The position numbers and the translations under genes were made by a program. 64,000 nucleotides of DNA. Source: Litoditis marina (Eukaryota > Nematoda > Chromadorea > Rhabditida > Rhabditidae). The notes under the pieces were generated by a model. The model did not search any database and had not been told where the DNA came from. It saw only the letters and a list, made by a program, of their open reading frames with translations. The stretch is from assembly GCA_964036275.1 (NCBI GenBank), contig OZ038435.1:33297728-33361727 (forward strand). Direction: 5' to 3'. Positions 23,771 through 33,823 of the stretch are shown in pieces; positions within the stretch are counted from its first letter, which is position 1; every line of letters starts with the position of its first letter.

Positions 23771-26700
23771 ATGATATTTGACTTCTACAGTCTAGCTGTG
23801 TTTTCAATCCTTATCTGCTACTGTGACGCAGCGGCCACCATTTCGAAGAAAGATGTAGGTTATACTTCGTTGTGAAAATTTTCTTTCAAAGTTTGTTTCC
23901 TTTTCAGCAATCCTAAGTGATGTATTCTGTTGTTCTATTAAAAACATTTTAGGATGTTACTAAATCTTTGCCGTAGTTTGATACGGATATACTCTATAAT
24001 TTACGAGTTTTGACTAGTAAACAACGGGAGCAAACTACAAACACAGCGAGATACCGCAACATACACCATATAGGCTTTTTTCCGAGAATAGCGAACCCTA
24101 TATTGTCCTGGTAAAACGTAAACAACTAATAAACAGGTATGGAAAGTACACAACAAACTAAGATTCAATGAATATTCGATGTGTAATTACTGAAATCGCT
24201 TCCAGGTAATCGACTCCTCGCGAGAAAACTTCGAAACGACGCTGTCCGACGACGATTTCAAGAATGTTCCCGATCAGGTCGACTTTGTTCGATTGGGTTC
24301 GTTTATTCGAAAAACATCTTGAAAAAGTTTACGTTCGAATATTGTGTACTCTAAGGTTTTTACTATGTACTAGTTACAGTTACAGAAGGGTCGTTTTATC
24401 AATACAGTTTCACCATCAATATATCGCTCAGTTTTTTTTATTCGCCCCCGATTACAGAAAAAAAAAACATAATTATGTGTTTTTGATGGCAGAGTGAAAA
24501 AAGTGCATTTCAAAAAAATGTATGTCTGTTGTAGTTTCAAAGTGAAAATTTAGTTTTGGCTTGTTGCTATTTCTTAGAAAATATGTACAACCTCAGACAA
24601 TTCCCAGCCATTTGGCGAGCCACTTTTGTAGCGGTCTCCACGAGAGAGTGTCGAGATCAAAGAGACGCAGCGTATCTCAGCCTGTCAACGGTTTCCTTGA
24701 CTTGCATGCTCTCTAGCTTTTGTAGCTGGCGCTTCGCAGAAAATGTATGTTAATCGTTCTGAGATTTCTCAGGTATCAAAGTGAAAGATGACCCGACCAT
24801 GGGAAACCGAATGGAGGGCGATATCGCCATGGAGGACCCGAAACAGTTCGTACTCGACAACAACAAACTGGGAAGAAACGCCATTCGACAGGCATACAGG
24901 TGAACTTACAAGTACACCAAGCTGTATGCTGCGAACTAAAAAATACGTCAGAATGGACGGATTTGGATTAAACTTGAAAATCATATTTTAGATAATAAAT
25001 AAATAATTCTCCTCTGAAATCAATTCATATTCGATTCCTCAGAGAGTGTCCAACTAGAGATAGCGTGGCGCTTTTTTGCACCTCAAGTTTTCCATTCCCT
25101 ACCATCACGAAAAATCATGGCTAAATGTGTATTGGTCCACGAGCGAGTGAATAAGAGCTGAAGACGAACTTGGTATAGTTTTCAGTACATTCCCATACCC
25201 GAATTTCAGGAGATGGCCCAATGGTGAAATCCCGTACACCCTTTCCTCTCAATATGGGTCCTACGCACGATCTGTTATTGCGAAAGCCATGAAGGTATTT
25301 GAAAAAAGAATAAACAAAACATTCTATGTAATGAGATTTGAGTTCGGAAATAACAACATCACACCTTGTAATGCTAACTTAGCTAGTAGTAATAGAGAAA
25401 TTTACTGTCATTTTCGGAATTTAAAAGTTTGACACTTTGATGATTCATTTTAACTATAAAGTAACATTTCTTTTAAGAATAATTGTATCATAAGTGACAC
25501 CCACAAGTAACGAAACATTACTAATTCGTGTGGAACAGAGTATCCACATTCTTCGCAGGAATACCACGACAAGACGTGCGTGCGCTTCGTGGCGCGCGAC
25601 TCCTCGCGACACAAGGACTACGTCTACATCCATCCGGATGATGGCTGTTATTCACTCGTCGGAAAGTGGGTTCAAATATATTCTGAGTGGGAGGCGTGTA
25701 AAACCACAATATGTTACACAGTATGTATGAATAAAGTGGAGGTTTTCACATAATGATAGCTCATAAGGTAAAATTAACAGTGGTGAAAGAGTTATGACTG
25801 GTAATTTTTTTCTGTTTGAACAAGAATTGTTCGAAACCGTTGTGTTTTCAAACAGCTGCGACCAAACGCGAATTAGTGAAATACAGTTCCGGCTTCCCTA
25901 TTGCCGAGAGAAATAAAATGGGTTCTTCCGTTCGTTTTTGGTGTATTTATACTTTCAAAACGCGCACGTACACAGTACACTACAATATATCACGTGTGAA
26001 AAACACATCTTCTAACACCTCTGAAACGCCTCCACTCTCAGACTGTTAACGTGTATTGTTAACCCTTCTCAGATCCTAGTTCGTGTCATCAGAATCGTTG
26101 CTCATTAGTTCTCGAACTCTTTCTCCTTCCAGGACCGGCGGACGACAGCCACTTTCTTTGGATTCCGGTTGTATTCAAGTGGGCACGATTGTGCACGAAC
26201 TGATGCACGCAGCCGGCTTCTTCCACGAACAGAGCAGGTACGCGTTTGCTCCTTGTATCTTAAATTTTTGTAGAAAACTAACTTCACATTACTGAAATGT
26301 ATTTAGTTTAGTGTAAAAGTGCAGTTACGTTTTGGCATTTCAACCGGTGCTCTATTAGTTTCTAATGACCTCGTTAGGTGATCTCATGGGGTAGCTGAGT
26401 ATAGTGCACCAGTTACTTTATGAGGCATGCCTAAACAAAGTTTATCGGAAGAAATCTCACACATTATCGAGAAAGTTCCCGGGACATAGTTCTGGCGGCG
26501 TAGCAATCCGTCTAAAATCTCATGAGATAGTTCATGAGCTATTCGCATGAGCTTCTCATGAGATTATATTGATTGCTGGGCTACAATATTGAGAGTTCAC
26601 GAGTAGCTCATGATGTATCTCATGAGAAACTCATATGAACTTCTCGTGAGATTGGAGGCATTGTTACGCCGCCTGGTGAAGTCTCATTTGTTTTGAGGAG

Positions 26701-29012
26701 ATTACGTTTTGAGGATCTTCCACCATCCACAACCACCATGTAGGGTCCGCTCAGGGCAGAGCGTGGGGATAACATACATTGGGCTCTGACTCCTAATAGT
26801 TGTAGTTTGATCCCGTCCCATTTCAGTCATGATTCAAAAACTGTGCTAGACATATCTATTTGCCTTCCAGACAAGACCGTGATAATTACATTTCAATTGA
26901 ATGGAGAAACGTTATCAATGGAGCAGATGACCAGTTCGAGAAGTGAGTGGGTTCTGACGTAGATTTTCACTCTTATTTGTCCACCCGTTGCTCTGACAAA
27001 CCGATAGGATAGAATTTTGGCGAAATAGTCCGCTAAGCGAGAGGAGCAGGATAGGGTCAAGGTGCCGAATATTCGAGAAATGTCCATCTCCTGACAGCGA
27101 ATGAACAAGAATGGCTTAGAACTTAACACCGAAATCTTCCTGATTCACTTTTTCTCTTCTCTCTCTATTTCTCTCTCTCTTTCGCTTTTTTTCCAAACAA
27201 CAAATATCAAAGAAGTGTTGACAAGTAATGGAAAAACATCTCGATAATCAGTTCCCACCCTGCGTCTCTCAAAGCGAAGCTGTTTATTTTCACTTTTATA
27301 CCGATCGGCATCTGGCGATATAGTGTGTGAACAGATGACTGCATGGTCGGATACGGTATCCTGATCAATTGGGTGCATTGAATGCAAAAGACCAACCTCC
27401 ACCATTCTTGACAAACATCGCAGAAAAGTTGCTCAAATCTCTGATCTGGGTGGTGCACGCCAGTAGGAGCGCCAATTGGCGCAACGCCGTGGATCGGGTG
27501 TTGACGCGGACGCTCTGCTCCAGCTCTAGTTCAATGTGCTCCTGAGCACATAACGCTAATAAATGCTAAACACCGCTAATAAATGAAAAATCGATAACAC
27601 TCTCCAGGTACAATTTGAACGTGATCGACCACCTGAACGAGCCGTACGACTACGTGTCCATAATGCACTACGGACCATACGCGTTCAGCGGGTCCGGCAA
27701 GAAAACCATTGTTCCCAAAAAGGTAGATTTGATTCGATTGTGTAATTGCTCAAGAAGGTTTTGCCTAGTAATCCAGAATGGAACTCTCTCGGGAATTAGG
27801 CCTGAATTGTATTCCGTGCTAAGCATGTCCACCCAAACTGCACTAGGGTGAAACTACGAAAATAAACTGAAAAAGAGAACAGCCAAAGGTCAAATTCAAA
27901 GACAAGAAACTTTCGTCTGACACTCTGCTTGAAAAAAAAAGCCAAAGGAAACTTCTAAGTGTTATAAACTCTTTTTGTCAGGGTGGAGCTGAGCGAATGG
28001 GTCAGCGAATAGCCTTCTCCGATGGCGATCTCCGGAAAATCAACCGGTTATACCAGTGTAGCGCCGAACTCAACGGAAACTCTATCACGGAAAACAGAAT
28101 GGTTGGTTATCGATTGGAATGAAAACAACTTGTTGTGTCTGTAGTTTGATCTCATTGCTCTTCGGCCAATGTTCGGGAATTAGTTCGTGCACCGAGATCA
28201 AACTACAACTCCGATACGAGCAGACATTTCGTTTCGTGCGACACTCCGTCCCCCACCGAGTAGTGTAATTTGAGAGAAGTTGAGTCCGTGTGCAGGAAAT
28301 TCCCGTGGTCAGTTCTCCATCTGCGTCTCTTCAAACTAGCGCTATTCCCTTGTTCTCACATCCGTGATAGGGTTCGAATACCGTCAGTGGGACTGTGAGA
28401 CGCAGGGTTGAATCTGAGTACGTATGTTCGAGCATTCCGGCACCCTGGCGCAATCTCTCTAATCTCACGAGAAGTTCATATGAGTTTCTCATGAGATACC
28501 TCATGAGCTACACGTGAACTTTCAATGTTGTAGCATAGCAAACAATAGAATCTCATGAGAAGCTCATGCGAATAGCTCATGAGGTATCTCATGAGATTTT
28601 TGAGGGATAGCTACGCCGCCACCCGCCAGTATCCCATCCTGCGTGTCCTCAAACGTACGCGATTTCTCCGCTCTTACACACACACCGTAGGACGTGAATA
28701 GTGAGGCAAAGTGAGAGACGCAGGATGGGATGCAATTGTCGGGATGTTTCAGCACACGTACTCTGAGTTTCGTTGCTGGATAATTATGCATACAGCACAC
28801 AATCTCCTACTCTGTGTTCTACTGCTGCCTTGTAACAATGGTTTTCGGTGTTTATGTTGTCAGCTATTCTTTAGTAACCCCATGTTTCTCTTCCGTTTCT
28901 CTAACTGTGTGTGCAGGCTCCGCCCACGTCTACTACATCATCCCCCCGTCGTCGGGCTTTCGTCTTCGGGAAATTTTCTAACAAAACAGGAAGAATCAGA
29001 ATATTTGGCTGA
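23771..29012 (+). CDS. Secreted astacin-family (M12A) zinc metalloprotease (10 exons, about 333 aa)
   Basis: Exons: 23771-23854, 24206-24296, 24773-24899, 25210-25294, 25559-25665, 26133-26237, 26871-26942, 27608-27722, 27982-28101, 28917-29012. Exon 1 encodes a signal peptide ([18 protein letters not shown]). A propeptide follows, with RMEGDIAM in place of the usual FxGD, whose Asp blocks the zinc in astacin zymogens; here Met replaces Phe. The catalytic domain opens near [19 protein letters not shown]. Zinc motif [15 protein letters not shown] gives ligands His186, His190 and His196 with catalytic Glu187. The Met-turn is SIMHYG (Met243), with the Tyr245 ligand. The domain closes at LYQC, and only a short basic Ser/Thr tail follows, with no EGF or CUB domain. 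The gene is therefore a minimal pro-astacin; the substrate cannot be told. ATG lies 1 nt after a TTTCAG acceptor. Confidence 0.92.
23973..24045. mobile_element. Family B element in astacin intron 1
   Basis: GTAGTTTGATACGG to GGGAGCAAACTACAAACACA; imperfect inverted ends about 73 bp apart. Confidence 0.5.
24588..24772. mobile_element. Family K interspersed element abutting astacin exon 3
   Basis: Contains GACAATTCCCAGCCATTTGG, GAGCCACTTTTGTAGCGGTC, GAGAGAGTGTCGAGATCAAAG, CTTTTGTAGCTGGC.CTTCGCAGAAAAT and TAATCGTTCTGAG. The same blocks recur in order at 41958-42112. In both places the copy ends at or shortly before a real 3' splice site; here the acceptor TTTCTCAG follows within about 15 nt. 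Confidence 0.6.
26494..26674. mobile_element. Family F element (GGCGGCGTAGCA ends, CTCATGAG-rich)
   Basis: About 180 bp in astacin intron 6. The ends are GGCGGCGTAGCAATCC and GCATTGTTACGCCGCC, in inverted relation. The interior repeats TCTCATGAG and CATGAGCTA words on both strands. A second copy in the opposite orientation lies at 28446-28621. Confidence 0.75.
28138..28210. mobile_element. Family B element in astacin intron 9
   Basis: CTGTAGTTTGATCTCATTGC at the left and CACCGAGATCAAACTACAAC at the right; a clear pair of inverted ends. Confidence 0.7.
28316..28409. mobile_element. Family G element (CTGCGTCTC ... GAGACGCAG)
   Basis: CCATCTGCGTCTCTTCAAAC at the left, ACTGTGAGACGCAGGGTTG at the right. 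Related copies at 28632-28730 and 29079-29165; a lone left end (CACCCTGCGTCTCTCAAAGC) is at about 27256. Confidence 0.6.
28446..28621. mobile_element. Family F element, inverted copy
   Basis: Carries the same CTCATGAGATAC, GAGAAGCTCATGCGAATAGC and GCTACGCCGCC blocks as 26494-26674, in reverse order and orientation. Lies in astacin intron 9 and nearly abuts the family G element at 28632. Confidence 0.7.
28632..28730. mobile_element. Family G element, best copy
   Basis: TCCCATCCTGCGTGTCCTC at the left and GAGAGACGCAGGATGGGA at the right; about 16-bp inverted ends with one mismatch, 99 bp in total, in astacin intron 9. Confidence 0.75.
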
Positions 29013-29078
29013 TCGTATCAAAGTAAGCAGTATTCTCTGAATAGACTGCTTAGCTGAGAAACATTCCAACTGTCAGAT

Positions 29079-29165
29079 CTTAACCTGCGTCTCCGCAAAC
29101 GTACACTATTTCTCTAACCCTACATTCGGCGAAACAGTGCGCAAAGCTAGAGACGCAGGATGGGA
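29079..29165. mobile_element. Family G element
   Basis: TAACCTGCGTCTCCGCAAACG at the left, GCTAGAGACGCAGGATGGGAT at the right. It shares the CAAACGTAC word with the copy at 28632. The SINE tail begins within 10 bp of its right end. Confidence 0.65.
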
Positions 29166-29171
29166 TCAGCT

Positions 29172-29440
29172 CATAATAATAATAATAATAATAATCTTTT
29201 TCGGCAACTATTCCAGCCGTGTATTACTTTTATTGAATGAAACACATAATCACACAAATCACATATCAACCGTAGATGGACTGTCCGTAGAGGGGGTGGC
29301 GATAGGCATGGGTGAGCTTTGTAACCAGCTCATGCGGTCCGCCATATAGATACCGCGGCGAGCGGGGATCGAACCCAGGTCTGTGGAGCGACAGCCGAAC
29401 GCAAACCACTTGACCACTCGGCCCCATGTACTCTGGTGTG
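29172..29440 (-). mobile_element. tRNA-derived SINE with (ATT)n tail
   Basis: Read on the minus strand from about 29430, the sequence starts GGGGCCGAGTGGTCAAGTGG (A box) and has CTGGGTTCGATCCCCGC (B box) about 45 nt later, as in a serine/leucine-type tRNA head. A roughly 170-nt body follows, then CAATAAAAG and a terminal ATT repeat of about eight units at 29176-29201. tRNA head, unrelated body and microsatellite tail are the marks of a SINE. No second full copy is seen here; the TTATTATTA tail near 49500 may belong to a relative. Confidence 0.7.
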
Positions 29441-30304
29441 AGACGCTTCAAATTACAGTTCATCTGGTAACTTGCTAGGCAGCTTACTTGAACCTTATAA
29501 ACAAACTATCGCTGGTAAACTCGTTACACGCAAGTAAGCTACTTGAAAGTCACTCACTTGAGCCTACTTGACAAGTAGTCTTACAAAATACGGTCATCCA
29601 TGGGCAGCAGATTCTCTCTTGTTGTGCTGATGAGAGATCGCCTTACCAACAGTGCCGCACAAACTTGGCATGCTTCTGACTGGGCCACAAAAGTTATTAA
29701 AACCTCAAAACAAGCATGATCACTGAGAAATGACGATGCGAACCATATGCTGAATCGAATATTTCTTACGGAAACTCCGGGAAATGTTATACAATTCAAT
29801 GCTTGGCCTTCAAAAACTCCTATTAACCATCTTACGCTGAGCTCCGCTACAATAATCAACATTCGACTAAAGGTTTATTTTAAGACAATTTCTAACTGGC
29901 TCGCCCGTATCAAACAAAGCGCCATTCGTATCTGGGACAAGTGTTTCAAAGGTGCGCGATAAGTTTGTTAAGCTGATTCAGACTATTTAAGGTAACATAA
30001 GGTAGTAAGGTGATTAAACCCAATAATATACCTAAGAGAAGTTTTATCCCCCTCCTAGCCAGCCTAGCTGAAGGGGGGGCTAATATAAAATGTACGCAGG
30101 TCGCTAGGCTTTAGGCTACCTTATCAAACTTGTGGAATTCGGTTGAAAAAAATTATTGAAGCGAAGGAAAATACAATTCTGCATAAATTTGCATGAAAAG
30201 GTTGAAACATTCGTTTAGGCTTAATCGTGTTCTCGTCCCAGTTGAACAACGCAACTATTCCACTTCCATCAGCCAAGGACACATAAACTCCACTTTAGTC
30301 AACA

Positions 30305-30484
30305 TCATTCTGACGGAGACCCCTACAGTACCCATTGTTTTATATTTTAAATTATAACTTCCTTGTGTTTCCGAAAAGGAATCATAATCGAACTTGAAAC
30401 TTGTTGACCTTTTCGGCAAAATTTGCGTAATTTTTACCCGACTAAAACTTCTGTACCCCTACTGTAGGGCGCTCAGTAGGTATA
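30305..30484. mobile_element. Family H element
   Basis: TTCTGACGGAGACCCCTACAGTA at the left and CCTACTGTAGGGCGCTCAGTAGG at the right; a diverged third copy. Confidence 0.6.
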
Positions 30485-31391
30485 AAAACTACTATAGCTT
30501 TCTTTGGTTTATCTTCTAACAGTATATGTATCAACTGGCTCATTCTATTCCTGTGTTGATTCTTCAATTATAGTTAACCAGCTTGTTTTGAACAGGGTTT
30601 TGTGAGATGTTTATTGTTCTCAGTATTTAGTTGCACGATGTACTTCCTAAGATACGATATCGAAAGTTCACGTGAAACGTGATAAGTAGTCGCGTGAAGC
30701 GTGTAAAATATATTGTATGTTAGTTTTTTCGGCGTAACTGAGAGTTAGAAGCAAGGTTTTAATTCAAAAAGGGCAATAATAAGTTGAATTATTGCTGATA
30801 ATTCTACACGTGGGTGTTCGATTTAATTCTATATCCAAGCGAGTCTCTATTATTCTTCGAAGAATACGAGTTTCTCCATAACTTCCAATTGTTCAGTCAT
30901 CTGTTTTTGTGGTATTCTGGCCATTCGCTGTGCTTCGGTTATGCTATGTGTTCGATACGGCTTATTCTGTTTCTAGTCGTGTTTTTCCGATTCTAACTAT
31001 TTAATTTATGGTGTTATATGCTTTTTATGTTCTGTGATTCGTTGTCGGGTAAACGTATTTGACTTGTTATTTGTCTTGTTCCTTTTTTGGTTTGGAGGAT
31101 GTGAATTTCAGACGAACCGTGGCGCTATAATCACAAAGAAATAGAACACGCTGAACAAGAAAAATTGGTTGAAAAGTGAATCAATTGAATTTTATGGTTT
31201 TGTGTAACATTTCAATGGAAATGTTCCAACCATGACCATAAAAGTTGGTTAATTTGATCCAATGATCACATCAACGTTTTTATTGAGTTCATTCATTCTC
31301 TGCACCACAAAATTCCATACTACAGTTCGTGTAAAAGTACTTTTCAACCACTGTCCGAATGGCTTGATCTTTCTAAAGCAAATAGCTGTGT

Positions 31392-31462
31392 CTGCAGTTT
31401 GATCGCATTGCTTTTCGGACAGAGTTCAGAAACTATTCGGTGCCTCGAGATCAAAATTTCAC
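31392..31462. mobile_element. Family B element (degenerate)
   Basis: CTGCAGTTTGATCGCATTGCTTTTCGGACAG matches the interior of the copies at 28138 and 42325 (CTTTTCGG); the right end GCCTCGAGATCAAAATTTC has decayed. Confidence 0.45.
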
Positions 31463-31639
31463 TCGGTTAGTAGATCAAATTACTACTCTATGTATGTTAT
31501 CGTTGCACATTTCATGACCCCTGTCGAGATGAGAACTGGCGCTGCCCATTCTGGGCCATTTTCTCGTATTGTGAGGCCTTCGAGGAGGTAGAGTTCATCG
31601 TATGTCCCAGGTCGTGTCACGCGTGCACACGTGAGCGAG

Positions 31640-31770
31640 AACCAGGCACGTGAGATGCGTGAAGTTATGTGAGGTTCGTGAATATATGTGTTGTTCGTGA
31701 AAATACGTGAAATACGCGCAAATAACGGGAGGTTCGTGCAATTATTTGAGGTTCGTGTAACTAGATGATA
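31640..31770. repeat. Degenerate tandem array, period about 18-20 bp
   Basis: Units of the type GAGGTTCGTGAATATATGT recur about six times with substitutions (GTTGTTCGTGAAAATACGT, AGGTTCGTGCAATTATTT and others). Confidence 0.5.
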
Positions 31771-32596
31771 CTTTCTCCTGTGATGACCCTTGAAAATGAT
31801 GACCCTTGAGATATCTTAGAGTTTTACCATGACATATCAGATGTATAATACGTGCTCGTTATCGCTTGAGATATAAATGTGTACAGAGACATGACGTGGG
31901 TACTGGGTATGTACAAATTTATCACATGTCTACTGAACTTTTCTTTGGTAGCCCTTCCTTGATAATATGAATTGAAATGCTTCCGCGTTTACACTCTCCT
32001 TCCCAGTTCGTAGACAAACCTATTATTATACTACACTTTTTTGCAGATACACATCAAAGAAGAAGGATCATCGAATTTTTCACGGGTTTTTTTTCGGTTT
32101 GCTTTCAATAAAGTGTTCAACACGTATGTTCTATTTGATGAACTGGCTAATAAAGGTCACGTATCGATAATTTATAGAAGGACAATGTTCAAAAAGGTTG
32201 CTTGCGAGAGGTCAGGCCAGAAGGGTATATATCGTTCTGCTCTGCCACATTCATTGGTTGATTCCGATGCGTTCTGGTCGTAATTAACTACAAGGCTCTG
32301 GGAAGTATTCAGAATTTAGATCAAACTATAATTTTCTATCACTGGTGCGCGAGGTAAACGTGCGCTAGCGACACCTTTGTGGCCGTGGCGCAGATTTTGA
32401 AAAGAAACTGGCGCTAAAGTATAAAAATTGTAACTTCCAAAATTCAGCTCCATTTTATGCATTGAATTCATTTTTTTCTGTAGTTTTACCTATTATGTAT
32501 GTCACCCCTTTTCATTTTCAAAATACTGTATGTTAAATCTAATATTACTATTAATCTTTCTACTTTTTTATGCGGCTGTCTGGACCTTACGAATCT

Positions 32597-33738
32597 GGGA
32601 CCTACTAATTACCGCACCTACCGCACCGGGGGAAATACCGCACCGCGATTTGAAAATACCGCACCGTACCGCACCACCGCAAATTTGCGTATTTTTTTCA
32701 GAAAAATTCAAAAAATCTTATTTTGTTACCGAATTTGTGTCTAAAGCAGAAATCATATTCTTTTCACTTGAAAACAACAACAGTGATCTCGAGAAACTTT
32801 TCTGTGGAACTTTCTCACTAGAAGAACACGCTTTCAGTATTGCATTTTCGTTTTCTGTTGTGTAACTTCAAATTATTTCATGCCTTCAAATGTCATGACC
32901 CCATATAAACCTGACAACTGTTGATCGCCGGGCTCACCTGTCTCAATAGTGTGTTTTTTTTATTTCTGGAACCGTTTTTCGCAGACGTTTTTGTAACCCT
33001 TTCACCCAGTACGAATAAGTGTGAATAATACTAGACAGGATGGGACGTATATGTGACTTGTGACCTCGCGTTTAGTAACTGAACGGTGATTCTAAACGTG
33101 ACAATATGTTTTTTATCTGTGTACATGAGAGCTGGATCTCTGCATCGACAGATAGTTTGCTCCTAACGAAGTTCTAGCTGCTATGTGACAACAGTTTTGA
33201 GAGACCCGAAGTGGCTAACTCTGTAATGATCAACTACTATCCTGTTGGTCCGACATTATACCGCTTTCTGTTGTTTCAGGAAAACTGAAATTACCGTTAT
33301 TATCAATGAACATTTCTGGAAATAGTCAGAAAATATCTTAGGTGCAGGCTTCGATTAATATAGTGAAGTGACCATTTTGCAGTTGAGTACAGAGAACATA
33401 AAGTTTAAATCACTCTTACCAGGATATGATATTTTTCTCCCTTCGAGGATTACCATAATAGAGTTAGAGATTTGTGCTCGTTGGCAAAGATTGTCAATTT
33501 TTGCAGGAAAGGGAATAAACTCATTGTGATCGGTCATTAGACATAATTTTCAGATTTGCTGTTTCTAAAGTGATAAAAAGGATAGGATTTATGCTTTAGA
33601 AACTATTTCTTCTTAATTTGAAGATTTTGAATTTTTTGAAAAAATACGCAAATTTGCGGTGGTGCGGTACGGTGCGGTATTTTCAAATCGCGGTGCGGTA
33701 TTTTCCCGGTGCGGTAGGTGCGGTGATTAGTAGGTCCC
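32597..33738. mobile_element. 1.14-kb TIR element, family E (about 115-bp inverted ends)
   Basis: The first about 115 bp (GGGACCTACTAATTACCGCA, then ACCGCACC repeats, then CCGCAAATTTGCGTATTTTTTC) are the inverse of the last about 115 bp with few differences. The flanks read TACGAATCT on the left and TACGAATTCT on the right, a target-site duplication of about 9 bp with a 1-bp slip. The interior is AT-rich with no long open frame or transposase motif. It is therefore non-autonomous, and the intact ends suggest a fairly young insertion. Confidence 0.85.
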
Positions 33739-33823
33739 TACGAATTCTTTCATTATTAGACTATTTCTACAGGTAGGTGGTGGCTAGATCGAGAAGATTT
33801 GGCTCGTGATTCGTGAATTTCAG

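Larger units (their letters stand above)
29013..33823. other. Repeat-rich intergenic region between astacin and DCAF17-like genes
   Basis: Besides the elements listed separately, it holds an unassigned stretch at 29580-29960 with open frames on both strands but no recognised family, and a C-rich/G-rich imperfect hairpin near 30048-30082. No exon chain was found. The DCAF17 acceptor AATTTCAG is at the right border. Confidence 0.5.

Noticed and set aside
29350..29440. Functional tRNA-Ser/Leu gene on the minus strand
   Set aside because: A and B boxes are good, but acceptor-stem pairing is absent and a SINE body with an (ATT)n tail follows.
29580..29962. Coding exon or retroelement fragment with open frames on both strands
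   Set aside because: No recognisable reverse-transcriptase, transposase or other motif and no splice phase consistent with a neighbour; left unassigned.
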